40,672 nt of DNA from Streptomyces blattellae. GTDB lineage: Bacteria > Actinomycetota > Actinomycetes > Streptomycetales > Streptomycetaceae. The stretch is taken from positions 1 through 40,672 of the forward strand of contig NZ_WJBG01000251.1 of the NCBI RefSeq assembly GCF_009709555.1, read 5' to 3'. The translations under genes were made by a program, and so were the position numbers. This document shows positions 8,065-15,316 of this stretch, one piece after another. Under the pieces are notes generated by a model. That model had not been told where the DNA came from. It made no database searches and saw only the letters and a list, made by a program, of their open reading frames with translations. Each line of letters begins with the position of its first letter. Position 1 is the stretch's first letter.

Positions 8065-8075
8065 TGCTTGAGTTT
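8065..8075 (-). promoter_or_regulatory. Possible DraR-type binding site
   Basis: On the minus strand the 11 bases AAACTCAAGCA match 10 of 11 positions of the DraR target consensus as I remember it (AMAAWYMAKCA). The site lies between divergent draR and the peptide transporter gene, where autoregulation or control of the transporter would act. A single short match to a remembered consensus is weak evidence. Confidence 0.25.
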
Positions 8076-8207
8076 CCGCCGACACCTGTGATCCGTGTCT
8101 CAAGTCCTTTCATATCGGCTGGTGTCCTGCCTTATGGTGAACCAACGCCTGTAGCACCGGCGGGGACCTTTGGCGCGCATGTGACGCTGAAGGTCTCTTT
8201 TGTGTGC

Positions 8208-8317
8208 GGGCCGGCTCTCGCCGGCCCTGAAAGGAATGACCTGTGGCCGGGCCCCCAGTCGGTGGGGGCGTGGATCCCGGTGGGCTCCGTCCACCGTGCC
8301 GGCCGCCCCCCACCGGG
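8208..8317 (+). promoter_or_regulatory. Structured 5' leader of the POT transporter gene
   Basis: Three successive hairpins lie in the 150 bp before the transporter start: GGGCCGGC-TCTC-GCCGGCCC (8208-8227, perfect 8-bp stem), GCCCCC-N7-GGGGGC (8251-8269) and CCCGGTGGG...CCCACCGGG (8276-8284 with 8309-8317). They could form an attenuator or another cis-acting RNA. I recognise no known riboswitch family. The rest of the 446-bp gap between draR and this gene holds no gene that I can support. Confidence 0.4.
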
Positions 8318-8361
8318 CGCGCATCGCTCTTGGAGCGCGTCCCGACCAGCAAGGATCGACC

Positions 8362-9858
8362 ATGGCGTCCAGCCTGACGAAGGACTCGGCCACGCCGGGC
8401 ACCCCCGGTTCCGAGCAGACCTTCTTCGGCCACCCCCGCGGACTGGCCACCCTCTTCATGACCGAGATGTGGGAGCGGTTCTCCTACTACGGCATGAGGG
8501 CCCTGCTCCCGCTGTACCTGGTGGCCCCTGGCGGCCTGCACCTCAGTGCGACCACCGCGACCGCGATCTACTCGGTGTACCTGTCACTCGTGTACCTGCT
8601 CGCCCTCCCGGGCGGCTGGTTCGCGGACCGCGTCCTCGGCCCCCGCAAAACGGTCGCCGTCGCGGGCGCGGTCATCATGCTCGGCCATCTCACCCTGGCC
8701 CTGCCCTGGTCCGGCAGCTTCTACGCGGGCCTCGGTCTGGTCGCGATCGGTTCCGGTCTGCTGAAGGCCAACATCTCGACGATGGTCGGGCACCTCTACG
8801 ACGGCCCGGACGACCCGCGCCGCGACGGTGGGTTCACGCTCTTCTACATCGGCATCAACGCCGGCGCCTTCGCCGCCCCGCTGGTCATCGGCACCGTCGG
8901 TGAGAACGTCAACTGGCACCTGGGCTTCGCGCTCGCCGCGCTCGGCATGGCCCTGGGTCTCGCCCAGTTCCTGCTCGGCAGCCGGCACCTCAGCCCGCGC
9001 TCGGACGCCGTACCGACGCCGCTGACGCCTGCGGAGAAGGCGGCGACGCTGCGCAAGGCCGGCTTCTGGGCCGCCGTCGCGATCGTCTTCTACGCCGTCG
9101 TCGGCGTGTCCGGCGTCTACACGCTGAACTGGCTGCTGGTCCCGATCACACTCGCCGGCCTGATCATCCCGGTCATGGTCATCACGAGGATGAAGCGGGA
9201 CAAGGAGCTGGACCGCGCCGAGCAGTCGAAGCTGACCGCGTACATCTGGTTCTTCGTCGCCGCGGCCGTGTTCTGGATGATCTACGACCAGGGCGGCTCG
9301 ACGCTGTCGCTGTTCGCCGAGTCCTCCGCCGACAATTCCGTCTTCGGCTGGGAGTTCCCGGTCTCCTGGTACCAGTCGGTCAACCCGGTCATGATCATGG
9401 CGCTGGCGCCGGTCTTCGCCTGGCTGTGGCTGGCGCTGGCCCGGCGCGGCAGGGAGCCGAGCACCGCGGTGAAGTTCTCGGCGGGCCTGCTCCTGATCGG
9501 CGCGTCCTTCTTCCTCTTCCTGGCCCCGCTGTCGATCGCCGAGGGCGGTCACAAGGCGGCGGCGCTGTGGCTGGCGGCGATCTACTTCGTCCAGACCGTC
9601 GGTGAGCTGACGGTCTCTCCGGTGGGCCTGTCGGTCACGACGAAGATGGCTCCCGCGAAGTACGCCTCCCAGATGATGGGCGTGTGGTTCCTGGCCGTCA
9701 CCGCCGGTGACGCCACGACCGGCCTGCTCTCCATCGCCGGCGTCGACCTCAACAAGACGGGCATCGTGGCCCTGGAAGCGACGCTCGCCGTCATCGCCGG
9801 TGTCGCGGTGTGGATGTACCGCCGGAACGTCAGGGACCTGATGGGCGACGTCAACTGA
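8362..9858 (+). CDS. POT/PTR2-family proton-dependent oligopeptide transporter
   Basis: A 498-residue major-facilitator-type carrier with about 12-14 membrane helices that imports di- and tripeptides with protons. The POT signature ExxER is present in TEMWERFSYYGMRALL near residue 35-50, and the second family block (GLGLVAIGSGLLKANISTMVG) follows near 128-148. The ATG at 8362 has AAGGATCGACC in front and starts MASSLTKDS; open frame upstream is leader sequence. Divergent from draR-draK, which may control it, and ended by a strong terminator. Confidence 0.94.
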   Translation: MASSLTKDSATPGTPGSEQTFFGHPRGLATLFMTEMWERFSYYGMRALLPLYLVAPGGLHLSATTATAIYSVYLSLVYLLALPGGWFADRVLGPRKTVAVAGAVIMLGHLTLALPWSGSFYAGLGLVAIGSGLLKANISTMVGHLYDGPDDPRRDGGFTLFYIGINAGAFAAPLVIGTVGENVNWHLGFALAALGMALGLAQFLLGSRHLSPRSDAVPTPLTPAEKAATLRKAGFWAAVAIVFYAVVGVSGVYTLNWLLVPITLAGLIIPVMVITRMKRDKELDRAEQSKLTAYIWFFVAAAVFWMIYDQGGSTLSLFAESSADNSVFGWEFPVSWYQSVNPVMIMALAPVFAWLWLALARRGREPSTAVKFSAGLLLIGASFFLFLAPLSIAEGGHKAAALWLAAIYFVQTVGELTVSPVGLSVTTKMAPAKYASQMMGVWFLAVTAGDATTGLLSIAGVDLNKTGIVALEATLAVIAGVAVWMYRRNVRDLMGDVN

Positions 9859-9877
9859 GACGGGACCTGTCCGACTG

Positions 9878-9912
9878 AGGGCCGCGCACTTGAAGTGCGG
9901 CGGCCCTTCTGT
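9878..9912 (+). terminator. Rho-independent terminator after the transporter gene
   Basis: An inverted repeat AGGGCCG...CACTTGAAGTG...CGGCCCT spans 9878-9907. The GCAC/GTGC inner stem, closed by a short TTGA loop, is followed by TCTGTTTT. It begins about 20 bp after the stop codon at 9858. Confidence 0.8.
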
Positions 9913-9951
9913 TTTCCCGCAGGCCACGGTATTCACTTGTATTCTTGAGGC

Positions 9952-10215
9952 ATGGCTGACACCACCATCAAGATCAGCGAGTCGATAAGAGACCGCCTGC
10001 GCACCCTCGCCGAGGAACGCGGAATGAGCACCCGGGCATACGTCGAAGGACTGGTCTCCGCGACACCCACGGCAGCTGAGCGTGCAGAGCGCACCGCCCG
10101 AGCGATCGCCTACGTCCGGGCCAACCTGTGCCCGGACCTCACCGAAGACGACGTCCGCGCGGCACAGGAATGGCGTGCGGCAATCGCGGCTGGGCACGTA
10201 GGGGAACGCCGTTGA
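9952..10215 (+). CDS. Ribbon-helix-helix-like antitoxin
   Basis: An 87-residue protein. Its N-terminus TTIKISESIRDRLRTLAEE, then GMSTRAYVEGLV, is a ribbon-helix-helix DNA-binding pattern (strand, helix, turn, helix). The C-terminal half (RANLCPDLTEDDVRAAQEWR) is an acidic amphipathic tail suited to wrapping a toxin. The next gene overlaps its stop by 4 bases, the coupled layout of type II toxin-antitoxin operons. Probably neutralises the downstream protein and represses the operon. Confidence 0.8.
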   Translation: MADTTIKISESIRDRLRTLAEERGMSTRAYVEGLVSATPTAAERAERTARAIAYVRANLCPDLTEDDVRAAQEWRAAIAAGHVGERR

Positions 10216-10583
10216 TCATCCTGGACCACACGGCAGTCCTCGCCCTGTGCCGAGGCCACCGAATGATGTCGGGGCTGGCCGTCGTCGAGGTCGACGATCC
10301 CCATCAGCGCGCGCATGTGCCGACACTGTGCCTGGTGGCCGCGAGCCTCGAACTCCCGGGCGCAGCCGCACATGTTGGCGCTCTGCCGGGCCTGGAGTTC
10401 CTACCGCTCGACTTCGCCGGCACCGCTACGGTCGAGCAGACTGTGACAGCCGGCCTGGAATGGGGCTACGCGCACGCCGTGCATGCCGCAGCCATGGGAG
10501 TCGCCCCAGGACGGGTAATGACCGCCACGCCCGAGGCCTACGACCGCACGGGGGTGTGGGCCGTCGACATCGGCAAACCGTGA
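10212..10583 (+). CDS. Putative PIN-like toxin of a type II TA pair
   Basis: A 123-residue protein starting with TTG at 10212-10214 inside the antitoxin stop (TTGA), giving LIILDHTAVLALCRGH. The opening hydrophobic strand with Asp (LDHTAVLAL) and the later alternation of helices and strands (TAGLEWGYAHAVHAA, VMTATPEAY) resemble a divergent PIN fold, the class of VapC ribonucleases. Only some of the expected acidic residues are obvious, so the catalytic set is unproven. An in-frame ATG at 10128 lies inside the antitoxin gene and would add an Arg-rich stretch; TTG is preferred because of the coupling. Confidence 0.65.
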   Translation: MIILDHTAVLALCRGHRMMSGLAVVEVDDPHQRAHVPTLCLVAASLELPGAAAHVGALPGLEFLPLDFAGTATVEQTVTAGLEWGYAHAVHAAAMGVAPGRVMTATPEAYDRTGVWAVDIGKP

Positions 10584-10617
10584 ACCGCGCCCGGCGCCTG
10601 ACCGGCGGTACCGCCGG

Positions 10618-10842
10618 TCAGGCGCCGGGCAACTCGTCGCGGCGCACGGCGGCGACGAAGGCGGACCAGGCGGTGGCCGGGAGGATGAGGGCGGGGCCAT
10701 GGGGGTGCGGGTGCTTGGAGTCGCGGACGGGGATGAGGGGGGTGGAGAGGGTGTCGGCGACTTCGAGGCAGTCGCCGCCGCTGGTGTTGCTGTAGCTGCT
10801 CTCGCGCCAGGCGGCCCCGGAGTGAGCGGGAGTTGAGGGAAG
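10618..10842 (-). pseudogene. DUF397 protein gene without its start
   Basis: The minus strand encodes a nearly complete DUF397 domain: TPAHSGAAWRESSYSNTS, GGDCLEVADT, VRDSKHPHPHGPALIL, then AWSAFVAAVRRDELPGA and TGA at 10618-10620. DUF397 genes normally accompany an XRE-type regulator in Streptomyces. Upstream of TPAHSG the frame stays open to a stop at 10894-10896 with no ATG, GTG, TTG or CTG codon, so the gene is headless. The break coincides with the 5' end of the divergent CxxC gene at 10833, which points to a deletion that removed both starts. Confidence 0.75.
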
Positions 10843-11045
10843 CGCGGGAGAGGCGGACGGACGCGCACGCCGCGGTGGGGCCGTCGTACGACGTCAGCCG
10901 CCCGCCCCTGCCCGTGGCCGGCTGCGAGACCTGCCGGGAACTCGCGGAGCGGCGGGCCGCGGCGCGGGCGGCGTTCGACTACAGCGCGGTGGGCGACGCG
11001 AACGTGCTGATGCGCTCCCACCACCGGCTGGATCACGGCGCGTGA
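10833..11045 (+). CDS. Small CxxC protein, probably 5'-truncated
   Basis: About 70 residues: a charged helix (REARERRTDAH), then LPVAGCETCRELAERRAAARAA, DYSAVGDANVLMRSHHRLDH. The CxxC followed by a helix and a His-containing tail resembles small Streptomyces proteins encoded beside XRE/DUF397 pairs. No good start exists. The TTG at 10833 lacks a convincing ribosome site, and the coding-like frame continues upstream into the head-to-head DUF397 remnant without an ATG or GTG. It may be untranslated. Function unknown. Confidence 0.45.
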   Translation: MREARERRTDAHAAVGPSYDVSRPPLPVAGCETCRELAERRAAARAAFDYSAVGDANVLMRSHHRLDHGA

Positions 11046-11131
11046 GTGGCGTCCGCGATGGTGGACGTTCGCGTATGGCGTTGAGCTTCTGAGCCATGGA
11101 ACGTCCAGCTTTCCGGCGGTTCATTTGTGCC

Positions 11132-11971
11132 ATGGCCTTCACCGACACCGACACGTACGAGAACCGACAGCTGACCCTGGTCACCGGCGGCACCGGCAAG
11201 ACCGGCCGCCGGGTGGCGGAGCGGCTCGCCGCCCGCGGTGTCGAGACCCGCATCGGCTCCCGCTCCGGCGCGGTGCCGTTCGACTGGCACGACCCCGGGA
11301 CGTGGGAGGCGGCCCTGGCCGGTGTGGATGCGGCGTACCTCGTCTACTACCCGGACCTGGCGGCCCCCGGGGCCGCGCCCGCCATCCGCGCGTTCACCGA
11401 GGCCGCGGCGCGGAGCGGGGTGCGGCGGCTGGTGCTGCTCTCCGGGCGCGGGGAGGAGCAGACGGAGCCGGGCGAGCGGGCCGTCAGGGAGTCCGGGCTG
11501 GACTGGACGATCGTCTCGTGCTCGTGGTTCATGCAGAACTTCAGCGAGGACTTCCTGCTGGAACCGGTGCTGGCCGGTGAGCTGATGCTGCCCGCCGGCG
11601 AGGTGCCGGAGCCGTTCGTGGACGCCGAGGACATCGCCGACGTGGTGGTCGCGGCGCTGACGGAGGACGGGCACGCCGGGCGGACGTACGAGCTGACCGG
11701 TCCGCGGGCGCTGACCTTCGGGGAGGCCGCCGCCGAGATCAGCGAGGCGGCGGGCCGTGAGGTGCGCTACGTGCCCGTGTCCTCGGCGGACTACGGCGAG
11801 TACCTCGGGCGGCAACTGCCCGCCGAGTACGTGCCGCTGTTCGTCGACCTGTTCGCCCGGGTACTGGACGGCCGCAACGCCCGCCCCCAGGACGGCGTCC
11901 AGCGTGCGATCGGGCGCGCGCCGCGCGATTTCACGTCGTACGCACAGGCAGCCGCGGACGCGTGGAAGTAG
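11132..11971 (+). CDS. NmrA-like NAD(P)-binding protein
   Basis: About 279 residues of the atypical short-chain dehydrogenase/NmrA type. The dinucleotide-binding loop TGGTGKTGRRVAERLAARG is near residues 19-37, followed by RLVLLSGRGEE and SGLDWTIVSCSWFMQNFSED, the block that replaces the classic YxxxK site in these proteins. Such proteins act as NAD(P)H-sensing regulators or as reductases. ATG at 11132 is chosen (MAFTDTDTYE); ATG at 11096 is also in frame and neither has a clear ribosome site. It lies 40 bp before the DUF1772 gene and is probably cotranscribed. Confidence 0.8.
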   Translation: MAFTDTDTYENRQLTLVTGGTGKTGRRVAERLAARGVETRIGSRSGAVPFDWHDPGTWEAALAGVDAAYLVYYPDLAAPGAAPAIRAFTEAAARSGVRRLVLLSGRGEEQTEPGERAVRESGLDWTIVSCSWFMQNFSEDFLLEPVLAGELMLPAGEVPEPFVDAEDIADVVVAALTEDGHAGRTYELTGPRALTFGEAAAEISEAAGREVRYVPVSSADYGEYLGRQLPAEYVPLFVDLFARVLDGRNARPQDGVQRAIGRAPRDFTSYAQAAADAWK

Positions 11972-12011
11972 CCAGGACAGCCCAGGACCGCCCGAGTCAA
12001 GGGAGAACACC

Positions 12012-12536
12012 ATGCGGTTCAACGGCCGGGGTCTCGCGCTGTGCACCGCCACCGTGCTGACAGGGCTCAGCGCGGGCCTCTTCGCCGCCTTCGGATACGC
12101 GGTCATGCCGGGCCTGGGACAGGCCGACGACCGTACCTTCGTGGTGGCCATGCAGGAGATCAACAAGGCCATCCTCAACCCATGGTTCATGCTGGCCTTC
12201 GGCGGCTCGCTGATCGCCCTGATCACCGCCGCCGCACTCCACCGCGGGACACGGGCCCTGCCGTGGATCCTGGCGGCACTGGCGCTGTACGTCGTGGTGC
12301 TGGGCATCACGATCGGCGTGAACGTGCCGCTCAACGACGAGTTGGAGGCCGCCGGACGCGACGCGGCCGACCTGCCCGGGGCCCGGGCCGACTTCGAGGA
12401 CTCCTGGGTGCTGTGGAACAGCGTGCGGGCCGTCGTGAGCCTGGCGGCGTTCGCCCTGGCGGCCTGGGCGCCGCGGGTGCCGGCGGCGGCTCGGCGCGGA
12501 TCGAACCGTTCCGGCTTCTCCGCCGCTCCGTTGTGA
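12012..12536 (+). CDS. DUF1772 integral membrane protein
   Basis: A 174-residue protein with four predicted helices: about 9-31 (LCTATVLTGLSAGLFAAFGY), 58-78 (PWFMLAFGGSLIALITAAAL), 86-106 (LPWILAALALYVVVLGITIG) and 138-158 (SVRAVVSLAAFALAAWAP). The MPGL motif after helix 1 and NVPLNDEL after helix 3 are typical of DUF1772, a family that includes anthrone-oxygenase-like proteins; most members have no known role. ATG at 12012 follows GGGAGAACACC. Pairs with the NmrA-like gene upstream. Confidence 0.85.
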   Translation: MRFNGRGLALCTATVLTGLSAGLFAAFGYAVMPGLGQADDRTFVVAMQEINKAILNPWFMLAFGGSLIALITAAALHRGTRALPWILAALALYVVVLGITIGVNVPLNDELEAAGRDAADLPGARADFEDSWVLWNSVRAVVSLAAFALAAWAPRVPAAARRGSNRSGFSAAPL

Positions 12537-12780
12537 GCCGTCACCCGAGTTCGACAGCGAAACCGCAGGGCCCGGGCCCGCCCCGGACGAGACCTCGGTC
12601 ACAGCCGTCGCCGGGGCGGGGCCGACCTGGGATGTCTTATAGTCCGTTGAGTACTGTTCGGCGCCATACGCGCCGCCGTGTCCGTTACGTGATCATGGTG
12701 GCTGGGGGTGACGGCGACAGGACAGTGCACCAACCGCCCGCAACGAAGCGTGCTGCACCGAAAACAGGTGTCCTACAGGT

Positions 12781-12798
12781 GTCCTGGAATTCCAGGAC
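12781..12798 (+). promoter_or_regulatory. Perfect 18-bp palindrome before the LuxR-type regulator gene
   Basis: GTCCTGGAATTCCAGGAC is a perfect palindrome 31 bp before the GTG start of the next gene. It is preceded by a direct repeat of ACAGGTGTCCT, so the half-site GTCCTG is present three times between about 12766 and 12798. This is the form expected of a dimeric regulator's operator; the regulator is unknown and could be the downstream protein itself. The 293-bp gap from 12537 holds no other supported element. Confidence 0.6.
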
Positions 12799-12829
12799 GA
12801 TTGCGAGCCGTTGGAAGGCAAGAAGGAAC

Positions 12830-15094
12830 GTGACCACCCAGATATCAGGTGTGGGGAATCTCCCCGCGCCCCTGACCACGTTTGTGGGCAGGGGCCGGGA
12901 CCTCGCCGAAGTCCGCCGCCGTCAGGGGACGACGCGGCTGCTGACGCTCACAGGTGCGGGCGGGGTGGGCAAGACGCGGCTGGCGCTGGAGGTGGCCGCC
13001 GCGTCTGCGGCGGACTTCATGGACGGGGTGTGGCTGGTCGATCTGGCGACGGTGCGGGACCCGTCGTTGGTGGCGAACGCCACAGCGGCCGCACTGGGGG
13101 TGCCGGACCTGGGCGTCAGACTGGTCATCGACCAGCTCGCCGCCTTTCTGACCCACCGCAGTGCGCTGATCGTGCTGGACAACTGCGAGCATCTCGCCGA
13201 CGCCTGCGCCGAGCTGGCACAGGCACTGCTGTCGGCCTCCCCGGGGCTGCGCATTCTGACGACGAGCCGCCGGGCGCTGGGAATCTGCGGCGAGCACGTC
13301 TTCACCGTCCCTCCGCTGGCGCCGGACGACGCGCTGGAACTGCTGCGGGACCGGACCACCGCCCTACGCTCGGATTTCCGGATCACCGACGGCAATCGCG
13401 CCCAGGTCCTCCGGCTGTGTGAGGACCTGGACGGGCTGCCGCTGGCCGTCGAACTGGCCGCGTCCCGGCTGCGGACCCTCACCGTCGACGAGGTGGTGAA
13501 CCGGCTGGAGGACCGCTTCGGGCTGCTCACGAGCGGCAGCCGGGCCGCCCTGCCGCACCAGCGAACGCTGCGCGGACTGATCGACTGGAGCCACGAGCTG
13601 TGCACCGCCTCCGAGCGGCTGCTGTGGAACCGGCTGTCGGTCTTCGCCGACGACTTCTGCCTGTCCGCGGCCGAGGCCGTCTGCACGGGCGACGGCATCG
13701 GCCGGGACGAGGTGCTCGATCTCCTCGACCAGTTGGTCGTCCAGTCCATCGTCCTGCCCACCGAGCGCGAGGGCCTGCCGCGCTACCGGCTGCTGGAGAG
13801 CATCCGCCAGTACGGGCGGGAGCGGCTCGCCGAGTCCGGCGAGGAGCAGCGGATACTGCGACGGCACCACGATTTCTACCTGGCCTTCGCCGAGGGCATC
13901 GCCGACGGCTGGTACGGCCCCCGCCAGCGGGAAGGTCTGGCCCGGCTCCGTGCTGAGCAGGCCGATCTGCGCGCGGCGCTGGACCGGAGCAGCGACCCGC
14001 AGGCCACTCTGGCGCTGGCCGCCGCGCTGCGCTTCCACTGGTGCGACGGCGGATTCCTCGGTGAGGGACGCCACTGGCTCGACCGGGCACTCGCCGCCGC
14101 ACCCGAACCCACCCCGGCCCGGGTCAGGGCGCTGTGGGCCGCCGCTTGGGTGGCCGTGATGCAGCGCGATCACGCGGCGGCTCGCCAGTGGCTGGACGAG
14201 GCGGCGGAGCTGGGCGAAAGGCTGGACGACCCGGTCGTGTGCGCCCACGTCCAGAGCCTGCGTGGCACTTTGGCGTTGTTCAGCGGCCGGCTGGAGGAGG
14301 CCGTGCCCTTGCTGGACGAAGCCGTGGCCGCTCTCACGGGAACAGGCGAGATCATCGGGGCGGTCTACTCGCTGACTCTGATGGCCGCCGCCCAGGCCCA
14401 CCTCGGCGATCCACGCACCACACAGACCTGCGGGCAGGCCATGGCCATCGCTGAGGCGCATGACGAGCGGCTGGCCCGCGCGCATGCGCAGTGGACGCTC
14501 GGCTACGACGCCTGGCGGCGGGGCGAACTCGACGAGGCCGCGGCACTGATCCGGACCGCGCTGGAGGCGGAGCGGGGCTTCAACGGCTACGTCAGGGTCG
14601 CACTGATGCTGGATCAGCTCGCCTGGGTCACCGCCGCGCGCGGCGACCACCGGCGGGCGGGGCGACTGCTGGGTACCGCGCGTGCCCTGTGGCGGGACAT
14701 CGACACCCCCATCTTCACGTTCGGCCCGCACCTGGCTGAGCAGCACGACCGGTGCGAGGAGGACGTCGTACGGGCCCTGGGCCCGGCGGCGTACGCGAAG
14801 GCGCTCGCGGAGGGCGCCGGCCACCGCGGCCCCGACGACGCCATCGCCTACGCCCTGCGCACCACAGCCGAGCCGCCCGCGCCCGTCCCTTCCCCCTGCC
14901 CGCTGACCCCACGGGAGCGGGAAGTGGCCGAGCTGGTGGCCGAGGGCCTGAGCAACCGGCAGATCGCCTCCGCACTCGGACGCTCACCGCGCACGGTCGA
15001 CGGCCACGTCCAGAACATCCTCGGCAAGCTCGACTTCGTCTGTCGTGTCCAGATCGCCTCCTGGTGGACAGGTAACCAGGCACCGCTCCCGTAG
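12830..15094 (+). CDS. NTPase-LuxR transcriptional regulator
   Basis: A 754-residue regulator. The N-terminus has LPAPLTTFVGR, then Walker A GAGGVGKT (42-49) and a Walker B-like ALIVLDNCEH, and the sensor/winged-helix part of an AfsR/MalT-type STAND NTPase. The middle (about 370-640) is a run of helical TPR-like pairs. The C-terminus is a LuxR HTH from about 692 (LTPREREVAELVAEGLSNRQIA). Start is GTG at 12830 with AAGGAAC in front; open frame upstream to 12041 overlaps the DUF1772 gene and is not coding. It lies directly before the toxin-pectinesterase gene on the same strand and is the obvious candidate to control it. Its inducer is unknown. Confidence 0.88.
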   Translation: MTTQISGVGNLPAPLTTFVGRGRDLAEVRRRQGTTRLLTLTGAGGVGKTRLALEVAAASAADFMDGVWLVDLATVRDPSLVANATAAALGVPDLGVRLVIDQLAAFLTHRSALIVLDNCEHLADACAELAQALLSASPGLRILTTSRRALGICGEHVFTVPPLAPDDALELLRDRTTALRSDFRITDGNRAQVLRLCEDLDGLPLAVELAASRLRTLTVDEVVNRLEDRFGLLTSGSRAALPHQRTLRGLIDWSHELCTASERLLWNRLSVFADDFCLSAAEAVCTGDGIGRDEVLDLLDQLVVQSIVLPTEREGLPRYRLLESIRQYGRERLAESGEEQRILRRHHDFYLAFAEGIADGWYGPRQREGLARLRAEQADLRAALDRSSDPQATLALAAALRFHWCDGGFLGEGRHWLDRALAAAPEPTPARVRALWAAAWVAVMQRDHAAARQWLDEAAELGERLDDPVVCAHVQSLRGTLALFSGRLEEAVPLLDEAVAALTGTGEIIGAVYSLTLMAAAQAHLGDPRTTQTCGQAMAIAEAHDERLARAHAQWTLGYDAWRRGELDEAAALIRTALEAERGFNGYVRVALMLDQLAWVTAARGDHRRAGRLLGTARALWRDIDTPIFTFGPHLAEQHDRCEEDVVRALGPAAYAKALAEGAGHRGPDDAIAYALRTTAEPPAPVPSPCPLTPREREVAELVAEGLSNRQIASALGRSPRTVDGHVQNILGKLDFVCRVQIASWWTGNQAPLP

Positions 15095-15110
15095 GACAAC
15101 CCCGTGGAAA

Positions 15111-15141
15111 TACCTGGTCTCGGGGCGGGGCCGAGCAGGTA
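15111..15141 (+). terminator. Hairpin after the NTPase-LuxR gene
   Basis: TACCTG-GT-CTCGG, a GGCGGGG loop, then CCGAG-CAGGTA form an 11-bp stem with a 2-base bulge, 17 bp after the stop codon. No long T tract follows, as is common for Streptomyces terminators. Confidence 0.5.
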
Positions 15142-15255
15142 GAAGTACCTATTGCCGGGGGGCGCGGTCCGCGCACAGCCTTTCGGCACGACGCACACCG
15201 CCCGCGGTCGGTGACCGGAACCCGCCCGACGGGGCGTCACCGTTTCCGTGCCCCT

Positions 15256-15287
15256 CACACAGGGCCCAGTCACATGGGCCCTGTGTG
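15256..15287 (+). promoter_or_regulatory. 13-bp perfect hairpin upstream of the RIP-pectinesterase gene
   Basis: CACACAGGGCCCA (15256-15268) pairs perfectly with TGGGCCCTGTGTG (15275-15287) around a 6-base GTCACA loop. It ends 30 bp before the TTG start and about 15 bp before the ribosome site of the toxin gene, so it should lie in the 5' untranslated leader or act as an upstream attenuator. No T tract follows. Confidence 0.55.
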
Positions 15288-15316
15288 TCGCACGGCTCAA
15301 CAAGAAGGAACTCACG

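Noticed and set aside
8049..8361. N-terminal extension of the POT transporter to 8200 or earlier
   Set aside because: The POT family starts close to the FFGHPRG block, AAGGATCGACC precedes the ATG at 8362, and the upstream part is made of hairpins.
12041..12829. Long N-terminal extension of the NTPase-LuxR frame
   Set aside because: It overlaps the DUF1772 gene in another frame, is Arg/Pro/Gly-rich in the manner of a GC shadow, and a GTG with a good ribosome site at 12830 starts the conserved part.
15095..15255. Small gene between the regulator and the toxin gene
   Set aside because: Only GC-driven frames without a ribosome site; the space is better explained by a terminator and the toxin leader.
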